Shown: piece by piece, positions 23,751-38,754 of the stretch
Layout: each line of letters opens with the position of its first letter
Numbering within the stretch: position 1 is the stretch's first letter
Position numbers and translations under genes: made by a program
The notes under the pieces: model-generated
Database searches by the model: none
What the model was told of the DNA's origin: nothing
Seen by the model: the letters and a program-made list of their open reading frames with translations, nothing else
DNA from: Tetrahymena elliotti 4EA
Taxonomy: Eukaryota; Ciliophora; Oligohymenophorea; Hymenostomatida; Tetrahymenidae
Direction of reading: 5' to 3'
DNA: 64,000 nucleotides
Assembly (NCBI GenBank): GCA_000231825.2
Contig: JH720358.1
Coordinates: forward strand, 33,242 to 97,241

Positions 23751-26700
23751 ATGTCAAACAAAGTCATACAGAACCTTTTCTTAATTTTAGCTTACATATA
23801 TTCCAAAGTTATTTTTGTAAGTGCAGATTCCATAACTGATCAACCATTAATAGTATAATGTGAAAGCAATCAATATCTTAACACAGATAATGAATGCATA
23901 AATTGCCACGAAAGTTGTTAATAATGCTCATACGATCAATTTAGTAAAATTAACCAACATTGTATTATGTGTGCTTAAAATTATTATTACGATTTAATTA
24001 AAATGTAATGCTCTCCAACATGCGGAGAGGGGTAAAGAATCAATAATAAGCTCAATATTTGTGAAAAATGTGCTGTTGAGAACTGTTCTTTGTGCTATAA
24101 TGATAAAAATTAATGCTCTAAGTGCAATAATAATTTTTTGCTATCTAATAATGAATGTGCGTATTAAGGCTAAGAGGACTTAATTTATGAAAAATATTTA
24201 AGTATTCTCATGAAAGATAAATTCTGTAAATAAGAAAGTAATCCATATTTAGAGTTAAATGGTAAGGAAGAAAGTAATGATGATTAAAGAAATGAAAACT
24301 AGATTTGCAATAATGATCTAATTACATGTCCTATTATCTATAATTAATTAAATAACTAAGATTAAATGTATTTATATAGTTTAGTAGATGAAATAAATTA
24401 AAGGTTATATTTATTCACCTAGTATAAGATATAAATGTATAATTATCCCCAACTTAATTTACTTTATGAGGGGAAAAATATTCTACCTAATACAAACATC
24501 AATTATTGTGGATTAGTTGATAATGACCTCATCTATTTTTATTGTGCCTATGGATCAAACATAATTGTAAAGTATAAAAGAGATACAATATAAGGTTCTT
24601 TACACTACTAGGTAAGTTTATTAGCATTGTTTCAAAATATGAAAATGTATTTGAATTAGTTCTATTTAATTTTATGAAAAGTTTAATTGATATTCTTAAT
24701 CAAAATATTTATTTTGACAAAGTCAATAAATAATCAGAAAAATAATCATCTTCATTCTTATTTCACTTTTTTTAAAATTTAACTGATATTTTAATAAGTA
24801 CATTTATCAATAATTTTGTTTTATTTAATAATAAAATGATTTATTTATTAATTAATTAATTAGTTTTAAGACAAAGTTTATTCTATTTAAATTTTTGGAC
24901 TATATTAATTTTTCTGGGACACTGGAAGAATTCCAACAATAGGATCCAACCTTTTTTAGATATATGATATCAAATAAAATTCTACTTAGACAATTTAACT
25001 TCCTACAGGAAAGTATTATCGCTACTTCGAGGTAAAAAAATTATAATTTTGCTTTGAAGCCTCAAATTAGATTTTATACCTACTAAACTCTACTGAAATT
25101 ATTTAAAATAATTCTAACATTAATATTGCAAACAATAAATTTATTGTTCTATCAACTCAGTTTACTCTAATACAAGATATCTTTGTAATAGAAGAAACAA
25201 ATTTCTACATTTTTGGAGATAAATAGTTTTATTGTAAATGGAGTTTAGATAGTTAAAATAGTAGAAATATATCACTTTCTTAATGCTGGATTTTAAATAT
25301 AAATTAAGAAGATAGTTTTTATCTAACTATAGCAACCAGCAATAAAGAATACAAGAGTAAAGAAAAAGTTTTATTGACATATAGTTAGATGTATTCCACT
25401 CTTTATGTGTTTGATTTAAAGCAAGGATGGGAGAATATTAGTATTATTTTTGACAGAATAGAATATTTAGTTTCATCTTATTATTTTACTGATGGATGCT
25501 TATTCTATGTTATTACTTAAGGTATAATGTCAGTTTATTGCCTGAAACAGTCACCAGAAAATTAAAGTTAACTTTCTGCTAACGAATTTGATTTTTAAAA
25601 TGGTTTGGTTAGTTAAAGCTTGTGGGATTTTTCAGGAATATATCTATTTAATATTATCTATCTATTCCCTGAGTTAATTGTTGTTAATTAACAAGAAGTG
25701 CTGGCTATTAATCTCTTATCTTACATGAAAATTTCTTAAATGCAAAATTAAACACAAATTAGTAACATTAGTAAAGCAGATATCTTGAAAGGTTTTTTAT
25801 AAAATCCTACCTATGAAATATTAAATCAAATAGGTTATATTAATGTAATTAATCAGAGTAAAGTAGTAAGTAGTCATTTCATTTTCAAAGTTCAAAATTT
25901 AGATGATTCATAAATGAAGAGAGTTTCTAAATCTTTAGTGATAATCGAAAGTTTTAATTTAAAAGCCCTGTATTTTTAAGGAAATAAAAGCTACTCTTAA
26001 TCTGTAGTAAGACTTAGAAATGACTTAGGAACTGTTCTTGATAGTATCTATATTTAATAAATGCAAATAATAATTCTTTGGTATACCTAACTTTTTCATG
26101 TAATAGATTCTACTTCTCTAAATTTATTTTATCAATCTTAACTTTACGACAAATAAGGGATGACTTAGCCTAATACGTTTAGAATGCTAATTTCTTCTGA
26201 TTAAATATATTTAACAATAGTCATGATTGATAACTAGAACAAAAAGGCATTTCTAACTTTCTTGTAATTTGATAACATTCATGAACCACCAAATGAACTA
26301 AAATATTTTTATATTCAGTTTAATACTATTTGGATTGATAATAAGTAACTAATAGCTGTTTATTCAAACAGCACCCAAATATATATGTACGATGTAGAAA
26401 CTTAGAAAGAAACTTCATCAAACTACATTCAAGAGTAATTAATTAATTCAGGAATTTTTGTACTTTCACCATCTTGTTCATTGATTAGCAGTTATTATAA
26501 CTCGGCTTTCTACTTTTAAAGATTAGACAAATCTAATACTACATTCTCTTATAAATTATAAAAATAATTATCAGTCTAATCATATACTATAGTTTAACGT
26601 AATACAAATTAGAATGTTTTAATAATTTTTACTGATGCAGAAATTCTATTATTAAGTTGGAACATTAATTAAGAATCAGAATCAAATTTTGATTTATCTC

Positions 26701-29700
26701 AAGAATATTAGTTGCCATGTATTGGTAAAAAAGAAATAATATATCCAACAGACTATGAAATTTATTCTGATAATACATCAACTATTCAAAATTATCTGTA
26801 TGTAAAATCAGATGGTTAATTAATCTACATTGTCTATTTAATGGGCGATAATAAGTTTGAACCATTAAAAAAATTAGCATCCAAGATTTACATTAATGGA
26901 GTTAATATTCTTAAGAGAAATGAATCAGATGATTAATAGTAAGGTATTAAGTTATTTAAAGCTGATATAATTGCAATTAAAGGACTTAGTTCTACTTATC
27001 TTTATTCAAGAGAAAATGAAAAAGATAACTATAAGCTTTACTTCAATAGTTAAATATCCTGTTTGGAAATAGGGTTTTTACTAAATGAACTGATATGCAA
27101 AAATAGTGGCGAAAAAGAAACATTCTTACTTCCTTTATATAAATCACCATTTTTAGTTAAATATAGCTTGTTTGATCAAGATAACTCTATTGATCTCAAG
27201 ATAGATAATTTTACCTATCTACCACACAAGTAACTAATCATAATGAAGTCATCATATAAAATATTTAAATCAGTTCATCTGAATACATAATAAGAAATAA
27301 ATTTTTTTTAGACTTAAGATATTTAATACAGTTATTTTGGTGATTTAATATCTAAGCCTGAATAAGATCTTTTTAGTGGATTTTACTACAATGATATAAA
27401 TAACATTTTCCTTTAGATTAAATCGAACTCTCTTATTTACGCTTATAAAGTTAGTGAAGATGGCAAGACCTTTGATATCCTATACTAGTTTGAGAGGAGT
27501 TAGATTTTATGTATTGGGTTGATAGATTAAAAGAACTATTTATTATTTTGGCTTCCATAAACAAACAGCCTAATTTGTTTTGATTATATTGAAGGTAAAG
27601 TAATCATTGAAACATAGTCTTTAATAACTTAAGATCAAAAGTCTAAAAAGTTATTTGACTATAATGATGAATATCTCTATTTCTAAATCTATATGTCACT
27701 TTATAAATTCAGTTTCAAAACAGGTTAGATAGTTTTTCATATAATCCTCAATATTTCATAATTAAACTAATTTGCCTTCTTCAGCTAAATTTATGCTGAT
27801 CCAAATGATGATTTTCTAATTCTCTTAAATTAGATGGATATAGTTATAGCAAAAATGAAGACTTAGGAATTAGAATATAGAAGATTTTAAGCTGAGCCAG
27901 AGTTTTTTAATCCTAATATCTTGTAATAATTGAATATCATCTACTTAATTCCTGTGTCATCCTCAATAGCCTACTTTTTGAAGCTACCTTCTTAAAATGT
28001 TAAGGCCAGTACAATATCCATATACAAAACAGATGTATAATACAGTATATATACTTATTGTGTTGATTCAAAGAATTAAATCATGAGCGTTTTAACTGTT
28101 GATTCAGTCATTCATTTTATAGATTTAAGCTAAATAGTAGAAGTTAAAGTTATGGAATCTGAAAACAAAGAAAATGAGCAAAATTAAGAAGCAGATGCTT
28201 AATCTTGGGAAAGCAATGATGATTAAGATTTAAATGAAAATTTGAGTGATGTAGGAAATAGTGATATCCCATAAACAAATTCTCTAAAAGAGTGCTTATC
28301 GTTTAGTCTTCATGAGCTTTTAGAAGATTTAGTAAACTCGAATGGGTAAGAAAATCCAAATTTGTATGATAATTTATCTTTAGTTTTATATTATCAGTAA
28401 GATGTCTTTTTCATTTCGTTCTTGAGCAACATATACACTTATAGTATTTCTAAAAAATAAATAGTATTCATAATAAGGCATCATTAATCACCAATAATAA
28501 AACTCTTATTTGTTAATGATTTATTATTACTTTCTGGAGACAGTCATAGCATCTATTTATGGAGTGTAGAAGAAATAATCAGATACAAATTTTTAGATTT
28601 AACAATGAGAAATCTGTAAAACATAGCTTACACCTCAAACTATGTTGAATAAGAGGCTAACTTCACTTTTTACAATTAAGATAAAGGTCAGCTTTTTATA
28701 ATAGATAAGGAAACATCTCGAATTCAAAAGAGAGTTTAAATTTAGTAAGATGTTTATACTCAAAATTACTATTCAAACAATAGCTGGCAAATGCTGAATA
28801 AGGATTAATAAAGATATTTTAACAATCAAGAAGACAAATAGAGTACATAGGAACAAGAAGGATAAGATTAATCATTAAACAAATCAAATGACTAATCTGT
28901 ATTAGTTATATCTCTAGGAGACTATTTCTTTTTTTTCAACTAAGAGGCAGAGAGTGTTGGAAAGTCTATGAATTTGGTATCATACAAACAGATTATTGGA
29001 ATTTCTAGTGGTAATATCTTCTTTTTATCTTAAAAAAACAATCTTTATGTTTGTAATGTACAAACAAAACAAATAATTCCTATTTCTAAAATCAAGTAAA
29101 ACTTTTTGATTATAGAAAGCTATCTAAAAAAAAGCTAGAATGGTAAGGCTGTTAATACTTTTTCTGATAACTTGTTACCAAATTTAAGAGAATCCAGCTC
29201 ATCTAAGACTGTAAATTAAGTCTTTTTAATATTAGAAAATGGATAAATAGGAGTAGTTGACTTTAGAGCTGACCCATTTTCTACTTAAAATGATTTTAAA
29301 ATCTTAAATTTTTTTGATCTAAATACAAATTCAACCAAAAATATTATTTCTTGCATGTAAATAGATCAGTAATATATTATCTTACTTAACAATTAAGGCG
29401 AGATTATTCTGTTAAAATTCACTCCTTAAATTAGTTCTGTTGAGGATTCATAATTAGTTATAATTAAAACTTTTTAAATGCTTGATATTTAGTTTAATGA
29501 TATTAAGTTTGATTCTGAGAGAGAAAGAGTTATTGTTTTCAGTTCTGTCAATGATTCTATTTACTTATTAAACTATTTACCTTATACTTCTGATGATTTT
29601 CCTTAACCTGAGCCAACTATTGCGTTCTATAAAGTTAGTATGAATTAAGTATCAAATAAGCTTAATAAATTTTTGATAAGCGAATGTGAGTAATACTATA

Positions 29701-32700
29701 TCATCTTTTCTTCTTTATACATAAAAATTTATTATGCTTAAGATTTCAAATTAAAAGCTGAAATAAAGCAAATCTATAGCTAATCAGAAATTTAATTTGT
29801 GAAAATTCTCTCTGAAAATATCTTATATGTTTAAGCCTAAACAGAAATAGTTATTTATGTTCTTTAAAATGTTTACCCCTTTTACTTCATTTCTCATAAT
29901 TTATGCTTAACCTATCCTTATTTGTATCACTACACAATTGACAGATAAAGCTAAGACTCACATATTTTAAATTTAGAGCTCTACTTATAATCTTAATCAG
30001 GATTTACTCATCTTTAATTACCAGTAGATATTACTTAAATAGATCAATCATAAAGATTAAGAAATTTGCATTTAGCACTAAATCCTGAGCCTAGTTGTTA
30101 AAGATCTGAATTATTTGAACTCAAACAATAAGTTACAGCTCAAGCTTCTTTATCTTATTAATAAAAATTGAATATTCTAAACTTATTTAAACAGACTAAA
30201 AATGAAGATGGGATAGCTTCATCAACATATTAAAACTGCTTGTTATCTTTCAACTTAGAATATACAACAAAGAATTACAATTACATCAAAAATTTATATG
30301 TCTCTATTATACAAGCCAATTTTAAGAGTATCTAAAAATACACTCCGCTGACAATCAAAATTAAGGTAAAGGAGTCTGAAAGACCTTAAAGTTTAGAAGT
30401 TATTTCAAGCTTCACTGATTCATAAGATAGCTAAATTTTAATATACTCTGAAAACAAGGAGAATTCAACCATTTTGCTTAACCAAAACACTAAATTAAGC
30501 TAAAAACAAAACTCTAGTTTAGTCTTCTACAATTTAACATTTTAATTAGAGAGTTAAACTAACAAATCTAATAGAAACTCATAAGTTCAAGACAACAATA
30601 TATCAAATTAATCAATAGTTTTAAAAAATAAACAAAGGGTAACTTTTGAGAGCATAGATTTTAATAAATAAAACAATTAATTTTAGATATACATTTCAAA
30701 TATTTCTTTAACAATAATTGATAATATACAATTTAAGGATTATAATTTCTCTTATCTGGATTTAAATATTTCTCAACCTACTACACCTAACAATAATTAT
30801 AACTCCACTTAGTCTTCTTCTTAATAAAATTGGAACTTGTCCTATAATTAAACTTAATCTTTTACTCAATTTACTTCAACAGAAACCCTAAAGATCTCAA
30901 ATTTACTAATTGAAAACGTTACATGTTTGTTTTATAAGTAATTTTTCTTTCATGCAGAAAATGCTAATTCTGTTTTAATAGCAAATGTTACAGTTTAAAA
31001 TATTGACACCGATTTTCTCAAATTATTCTCATTCAGACAGATCAATACATTAAATATTTAGAATGTAACAATCAGAAACATAAATTTAAAGACTTTCACA
31101 ATGTTTGTCATTTAGAATGTACAAAATCTATCAATTAAAAATATCACTATTTAAAATATGAAGCAGAAAGTCTATTAGAAGTAATACTTTAGTAAAAATT
31201 ACTTAATCTATTCTTATGGTGTCAATAAGGCAAGAATTTAAGATATTATTTTCCAAAACTTAGAAAATACTTTCTTTATTTACAGCGATGTATTAACCCT
31301 ATCTGAGAATGAATTAATAGTGGGAAATTAAAATATTGCTTTTGGTAATATTAAAGTTATAGATGCTAGTTATATATATCCTTCTAATAATTCCTTAGAC
31401 TATTCAAGCTAATTTAGTTCATTTATCAAATTAGTTAGTAAAAATGTTGCCTTCAATTAAGTTTATTTTAAAAATATTTCCTTCGATACTTCTCTGATGA
31501 ATATCTAATCAAATATAGCAAATTTTAGTGATTTTAATATAAGTTAATTCTAACAATCTTTACGATTTAGACCCCCCTAATGCATTGTTTTATAAGTTTC
31601 AAACTACTTAGAAATGACACAAATTACATACTTAAATAATACTAATTTATGCACTGATATTATTACTTCAGAGCTAGTCTACATATAAAACTTCACAGTT
31701 AAATTAAATAAGTTAGTAACACCATAATAAATGTTTCTAAGCATATCTATCATTTCTTTTTCAGAAATATAAAAACTTAGAATTTAAAGTTTGAAGTTGT
31801 TAGAAAATTATCCTAATTATTCATATAAATCATTCATAGTACTAGAAAATATTAAACAATTCAATATACAGGAATCAGAATTCATATCTAATATTGCTAA
31901 TAATACGTCTGGAGGAGCACTTGCTATTTAAAATAATCAAAACCTTTATGACCTATCAAATGATTAATACTAATCCGAAATAATATAAACTAAATTTATC
32001 AACAATAGTTCCCCAAATAATTTTGGAGGATCTCTTTTGATTGATAATGCAGATATGGATATTAAAAATTGTTAATTTATAAATAATTATGCCTAAATTG
32101 GTGGTGCCATAAGAATAGTTTCAAATCATGTGGTTCCATTGTTTTACATGAAACATTTAATAAAACAGTCAATATTTTTTCAAAATAACGCTGCTAACTT
32201 TTATGGAAATAACATAGGATTTTACCCAAAAGAAATAAGAATTTATAGAAATGAAGAATATTTTCCTCAATTAAAAATAGAAAATTTCAGAAGTGGAGAT
32301 TATTTGTAGAACTTATATATCAAATTTATAGATTATGAAGAAAAAGATGTTTATCTATAAGATTTAGCAAAGAAGAGCATTGATAATGTTGATCAAATTG
32401 CATCATATTCTCTAGATATTACTTCAGATAATATATTCATCCCTAACTATTAAATATCAATTGACTCTAAATTTAGAACTTATTGTCTTAATGCAACTGT
32501 TATTTCTCATCCTTAATAATAACAGTAAATAACAATTAGCACAAAGTAAACTTTTCCAGTCATAATCCTAGATCAAGAAAATTAGAAAGTTTAGATAGCT
32601 AATAAAGTAAAAAAATCTTTCTATTTATTTGATAATGAATTCATTCTAATTTTTAAAATATCTTAAGAATTAAAGTGAATTTTTCATTCTTTTGAGAAAT

Positions 32701-35700
32701 AATTATTTAAATATTTGTAGGAAAACATTCATTTATTCCATAAATAATAAAATTAATAGCAAATATACTTAAAAACCATTTTATATTTAGTGTTTTTTTA
32801 TATTATTATTTTTAAAAATAGCGTCTTACAACATAAATATCTATTATTGCAAGACTTTGTATATAAGGAGAAGTATATTCAAAGTAAAATGATATATATG
32901 TATGCGAACCTTGTCCAGAAGGTAAGTACTCATTTTTATAACCTAAAATAGATGACACCGCTACAAATTAATGTAAGATATGCCCTCCTTATGCAAGTTC
33001 ATGTGACAGAAATGTTATGAGTTTAAAAAATGGTTATTGGAGAGAAAATGACCAGTCTGATAATGTTTATTCTTGCTAGCAGTATAGTGAGAATTGCAAA
33101 GCTGAAGATGTCTCTTCCATAAATTATTGCAGGGAAGGATATGTTGGTCCTTTGTGCAGCTCTTGTGATATTTCAGGTAAAACATGGGGAAGTAGATATG
33201 CTAAAATTTCTGGAGTTTATTGCAGTAGTTGCAAAACATATGGAATATAAATTGGAATGTTTATTGGGTTTCTGTTTCTAACTGTTTCATATTTGCTATT
33301 TTTAATGAGGTAAAACATGAGTTGCACAAAAAAGAAAATCTAAGCAGAGTACTTAAAAATTTTAGGAATGATAAGATTTGGTAAAAGTGCATAATTTGAG
33401 AGAACTTCAATTTTAAGCAAGATTTTGATGCATTATGTTCAAATTTTGCTTATCATAATGAATAGTTCTGAACTTTCAATACCTTCTTTTTTTAATTTTT
33501 TTTAAGTCAGTGGAGATCCTGTTCTAAATATTTACTACTCTTTTGACTGCTTGATATCATACTTGGATATTTAGATAGTGTTTGCAAGAATAATATGGCT
33601 TACTTTATTTGTGGTATTTCTGGTTTTAGTAGGTACTTTTTATTTTTTCTTGCATTATTTACTGGATAAATCACAGTAAAAGTAATTAAAGTTCTATCTG
33701 TCTTACTGCTCTATGGCTGTAAAAATGGTATTAATTTACACTTTCCCAGGGTTATTAAGTTAAATAACAAAATCAATAACATGTGTTAAATTTGACAAAG
33801 GTTCTTACTCTCTAGCAGATTTGTAATTTTCTTGTGATGAATAAAACTATAGATAGATTTCATACTATTTTGTTCTGCCTTTATTCTTTATCTTAGTTTT
33901 AGTAATTCCTTTAGCTTACTTGATTCGTATTCGTCGTATCATAAAAAATCCATCAAGAATTTCACTACTGAAATCATTTGGCTTTCTTTTTTATGATTAC
34001 AAACAAAATGCTTATTACTGGGAAATATTAAAACTATAACTTAAAGCCTTAATAATTGTTTCAAACACTTTGCTACATTCATACATATTTAATAAGTTAC
34101 TGTTTTCACTTGTTTTAATAATGATTTACAAATTCCTCCACTTGAGAGTAAAGCCTTACATTTCTCATGAATATAATCATCTAGATTTAATGGCACATCT
34201 AATATGCAATTTTACAATAGTTATAATTTTGATATCGATTTCTACTCCTTTTCCATTAGTTAGTTACATTTGCTTTTCAGTTATTGTCCTAATTAATGCT
34301 TTATATATAATTAGACTCTTATAGACTTACTTCTCAGGTATTATTGTTTTATATAATAGAAACAATAGATCTTTAATTTAAAAGTTTTTGTTTTTGCTAA
34401 AATCTCTATTTCCTAGTTTTCTTAATTGCATAAAATTATAAAAGTAAAATTCATTTAAAATATTACTACTATGGTAGACTCTTTCAAAGCATGTGATGGA
34501 TAAAAAAGATGTGTTAAAATAATCAAAGTCTTCAATTTCTTCTTCATCTTAGAGTCATTAATAAAATGAAGAAAGTTTGACTCATAAAGAATTTGTAAGC
34601 TATGATTAAGAAAGATAGACTAATAGTTAGATGAAAAAATTAAATTATTTTGAGCATACAAGCAATGACTTCTACTTCAACAATTTGATTCAAGCTAGTA
34701 AAAGCAAAATATGTGGTATTTCACATAATACGAGTATTTCTTAAATGGAATTGTCTATGCAAGATCCAGTAGATCTTAACTAGCCTAAATATTTATTTAA
34801 TAAATAAATTAAAACTATTCATAATATGAATTTTCCTCTTTAAAATACTGAATCTCCTTGTAATAGCAATAATAAAACTATTTAAAAATTATAATAAAAC
34901 TAATTGAGTGTTAAAAATTCTGATTCTGATACAGATGCTTAATAAGACTCTAAAAAACAGGGATCAACTAATGTATATAGCCATATTACTCATAATAAAG
35001 ACCCTTAAAGTGTTAATTAGAGTTCAAATAGTCTTTAAAGCTTGAGCAATTTCCTTTCTTAAAAATCATTTGAAAAATTAAGTTCAAACAAATAAAACTA
35101 AACTCCTCGCTCAAAAAAGAAAAACTACATACAAAAAGTTATATTAATTAATAGGATCAAAGAAAAAAAATTTTCTTTGAAAGGTAATGAAAAAATAGAA
35201 ATCAATCAAAATGAATCTCAAAAATAAAATAATGCTCACTAAAATTACTAAGAAAAGAAGATATCTTATTAAAAATAAAAATCATTCTTTTCATTAGCAA
35301 ATTAAGATCATAATAAATTCAATAATTATCTTTAAAATGATTGTTAAACTTAAGTGTCAGAAATAATAAGTCCAATATATGTCCAACCTAGCATCTAAAA
35401 AGAACAAATTGATTTTAATCATTATTAAAAAGAAAACGAAAACCATCTCAGTTAATATACAGATAAAACTTTTTAACCACAAAAATGTAATGATTCAATT
35501 AAATAATTACCTTTGTTTTGCAACTTTTCTGATACTTAGTAAGCAATAAATATGTTTAATTTCTAGAACTTTGGGAAATCGGAAATGAAATATTCCTAAT
35601 AAAGTAATATTTAATCAGACGAGAAAAGTAGTGATTCATCTGAAGATTATTAAGCTGGTGGAGAAACCCACAAAAAAGTACAGGATTAATCAATCAGTAT

Positions 35701-35875
35701 TGAATAAAATGGTAGCATGGGAGAATAAGGTGTAGTAGATTAATCTTGTTCCATAAAAATGTAAAATAGTTGTATTAATAATAAATAAATAATTAATGCA
35801 AACATTCCAAAAGAATCAGAACAGTTAGTTAGCATTTAGCAAATATCTAAATTATTCAAAAGCAGTTCTTAATGA
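23751..35875 (+). CDS. Giant cysteine-rich multi-pass membrane protein, about 3,897 aa
   Basis: Model: exons 23751-24611, 24864-32674 and 32854-35875, total 11,694 nt in frame. Intron 1 (GTAAGT...TTAG) is well supported; intron 2 (32675-32853) rests on phase and is approximate. Residues 1-25 are a signal peptide. Cysteine-rich CxxC modules follow (CINCHESCQQC, CSPTCGEG, CSLC, CSKCN), like furin/IGFBP-type repeats. Then come about 2,000 residues of beta-rich repeats (propeller-like) and a region of recurring short N-I-T/F-x-N strands, with one EFISNIANNTSGGALAI block typical of right-handed beta-helices. Exon 3 carries CEPCPEGKYSF, GYVGPLCSSC and CSSCKTYG, and then about six to eight membrane helices at 33243-34320. 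A Gln/Asn/Ser-rich cytoplasmic tail of about 500 residues ends the protein. This layout is common in large ciliate surface proteins; ligand and function are unknown. Confidence 0.85.
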
Positions 35876-36205
35876 AAAAATCAACATTTACTCTTCTTTT
35901 CATACAATTATTAAAATATAAATTTTATACAAAATAAACTTTTAGTTAAATACTCAAATATTTATAAAAATAATATATTTGTACTACAATAATGAAAAAA
36001 ATATCAATAAAACTCTTGTAAATTTTATTTTTTTATTTAGTACTTACTTACTGCTTAAATAATATCAAATCATTTCTTATGTATTTATTTATGAATTCAT
36101 TCTGCAAAATTTAAGTTTATTTTTTAATAAATGAGAAAAATATATAAATCACTTTAGTTTAACATAATAAGAATTTAATTTAATTTTAATTAGTAAAAGG
36201 ATGTT

Positions 36206-36532
36206 ATGATAATAAAATTTAATGATATTTAGCCTTATTTACTTTTGAAATATTTTTCAATTTATGAGCTTGCTTTTTGTTTTAGTTTGATAAGAAAACT
36301 AATCAAGCCAAAAGTAATGTTAATTTTTTTAAAAGATGATCAAAAAATTGACTGTATTCTCTCATAAGTGGGAAAAGTGAGGCTTTCTAAATATCAAAGT
36401 TTTAATTATTAGTCTTATTAACTTAAACTTATTTATGAAGATTTTTATGAGAAGATTTTGAAATTTGAAGATCTACCTTATTATTCATAATCAATTATAT
36501 TATTTGTATTTTTACTCAAATATTATTTTTGA
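36206..36532 (+). CDS. Small hypothetical protein, 108 aa
   Basis: An open ciliate frame of 109 codons from ATG 36206 to TGA 36530-36532. It lies 330 nt beyond the giant gene in otherwise non-coding DNA. The composition is protein-like: hydrophobic N-terminal third (PYLLLKYFSIYELAF), then KPKVMLIFLKDDQKIDC and a charged YEDFYEKILKFEDLP segment. The N-terminal pattern loosely resembles an F-box, but this is weak. It could be a real short gene, an exon of a longer one, or a fragment. Confidence 0.4.
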
Positions 36533-37728
36533 AAATTAAAAGAAATTTTAGCTGAATTGTTTTGAAATGTTTGCAATAGTTTAAAATTAAAAGGAGTAAA
36601 CTTGTTCCTAGTCTTTTATTCAATAAATTTTTTACATAGAAATATTCAATGCAGAATATTTCTTTTTATTTCGAGGTGGAAAATCAAGGATATAAATAAA
36701 AAATAATTAATAAATAATTCGTCATAGTAGAAGGTTTAAAAATATTTAAGAAACTAATTTTATATTGAAAGTAATCATCATATCATAATTTTTACTTGTA
36801 AATGAAGTAGTAAAAATGAAAAGTTTATAACAAAATAAAAACAAAAATTTAAAGAATTTCTTTTTAAAAAAAGTATTGTAAAAATAAAAAATTAGGACAA
36901 GGATTTTGTGGAAATTAATAAAACTCCTATTTATTTTATTATTCACACACACATTTTTGAAATTGATTAACTTAATATAATATATTCTCCAAAAGTAGCT
37001 TACTCTATGCAAGGAGTATTTTTAAAAAACAATTTATTTATTAAAAGAGAAATATTTACTTTATAAGTAAATATGTATTCAAAAATGGAGATTGATAATT
37101 AGAAAGCTTGTAAATTTTTAAAAATAGACACATCATATTTGAAATGTTGTTTTAATTGAATCTAATTTATGCAGGTTGACTGTGTAAGCCTTTTATATGT
37201 GTTGGTGTTTGAAATTCATATTTCTTTTATAATTAAAAAGATGATACTTAAATAAAAGTTACTGAAGTAAATTCAATGCTTTCTTTTAAGAAGAACATAT
37301 TATTTCATATATTAACATTTAATCTTTATATATCAACTAAACAAACATTCATATTCTTTTTTAAGAGTTTAATAAACATAAAGAAAGTAGGGTAGAATAG
37401 ATGACTTGCTGACTCAAATGAATAAAAACTAATAGAAAGGAAAACAAATAATAAGGTTTCAACTACTATAGATTTTTTTGAAAAGAGAGATTTGTAAAGA
37501 AGTAAAGCATGTGTGGAAATCTTACAATTGTCCCCCTTTAAAAATTTGTGTTTAATAAAAAAAATTCGTGTGACCAAAGAAAATACTAAATAAATACAAG
37601 AGAGCAAAACACACAAAAGAATATAAATAATTAAAAAAACAAAAAATTATTAAAATCATCAATCTAAACAAAAAAGAATCTGCTTAAAATCTTAATTACT
37701 AAACAAAAAATAATTAGGTTATGAAAAA
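36533..37728. other. Intergenic region, nothing recognised
   Basis: About 1.2 kb of AT-rich sequence, with a short CACACACAC run near 36944. No coding frame, repeat or RNA gene recognised. Confidence 0.4.
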
Positions 37729-38754
37729 ATGAGTGTGCTTTTGAACCTATGGACTCCCTCTGCTGCTGTCCTAACCTGTCTTATAACTCTGAATTTGTTT
37801 AAGGATGAAATGCCTTACTATTTGCTGGAGCTCCCTTACCTCTTTAACTTGTTTGCTGATAGAGCCTAAGCTGGTCTTGATAGAAAGACTCCTTCTTCAA
37901 AATTACTTTAATTTGTATCTGTCCTGATTTTCAGGCTAACTAAACCTATTGTCTTTTAAGTTTACTTTACAGAATTTAATATTGTTTAATTGTATGAAAG
38001 TGTTATAGATGTGACTATCTTCGCATCTTTTTTTTACATGATCCCCTTTAAGTATTGGTAATAATTGCGAAATCATCGTTTCAGTGGTAATATCATCAAT
38101 TCTCTTGATGCGTTTGGATCTGCTGAAGTTATGATATATTTGGTTTAAAGCACCTTGAAAAGTGCTTCTTTTTCCCAATATATTTTAATTGTGACGATTT
38201 CGAATTTTATCGAATCAATAATTTCATGGGTAATGTATAAAAACGAAGGTAGTGAGGAATCACTCCAGAATTTTATGCAATCAATTTAACAGACTATTTT
38301 TATTGAGTTGAAATGTTGTTTTATGAATATTTTCTGCTTTGCTCTACTGCAATCTTCTACTTAAATTTCAAATATTATGAATAACTTACTCTATTCTTAA
38401 ACTTAGTTTAACAGAAACATCAAATTGCTTGAGCATTTTACTAATTTTATTTATGTAGAGGATTCAATCAGGTCCTTTAATATCTGTTCTTCTACTTCTT
38501 CTATTTCTCTTAATAGCAAAAATCTAAATTAGTAAGAATCTAATTCAACTGAATCTATTCCTTCAAACAGCTTGCAAATTATTGAATCAAAGTAACCTGA
38601 AAAAGAATTTAACTTAATACAAGCTCAACTAAATCTAAAAAATACTGAACATTTTTTAAAGCATTCTTTGCATTCTTTTAGCAAGCACGCATATCACAAA
38701 AACCATGAAAGAACCAAATAAAAAGCAAAACATCATCATTTTTCACTTAAATGA
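37729..38754 (+). CDS. Probable membrane protein of unknown function, 341 aa
   Basis: A 342-codon ciliate frame from ATG 37729 (AAAAAATG) to TGA 38752-38754. An earlier ATG at 37721 runs into TGA after two codons. Hydrophobic stretches near residues 5-25, 85-100, 150-175 and 200-220 suggest several membrane segments, but they are broken by polar residues. The last ~110 residues are Ser/Asn-rich and end in a basic, histidine-rich tail (HSLHSFSKHAYHKNHER, then KHHHFSLK) that would be cytoplasmic and could bind metal. No named family was recognised. Its base composition is less extreme than its surroundings, supporting a real gene. Confidence 0.72.

Noticed and set aside
34070..34324. Standard-code 84-codon ORF with membrane helices
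   Set aside because: It is merely the part of exon 3 of the giant membrane protein between two TAG/TAA Gln codons.
37936..38178. Standard-code minus-strand ORF
   Set aside because: It is antisense to the 342-codon ciliate-code gene at 37729-38754, which has the better composition and start context.
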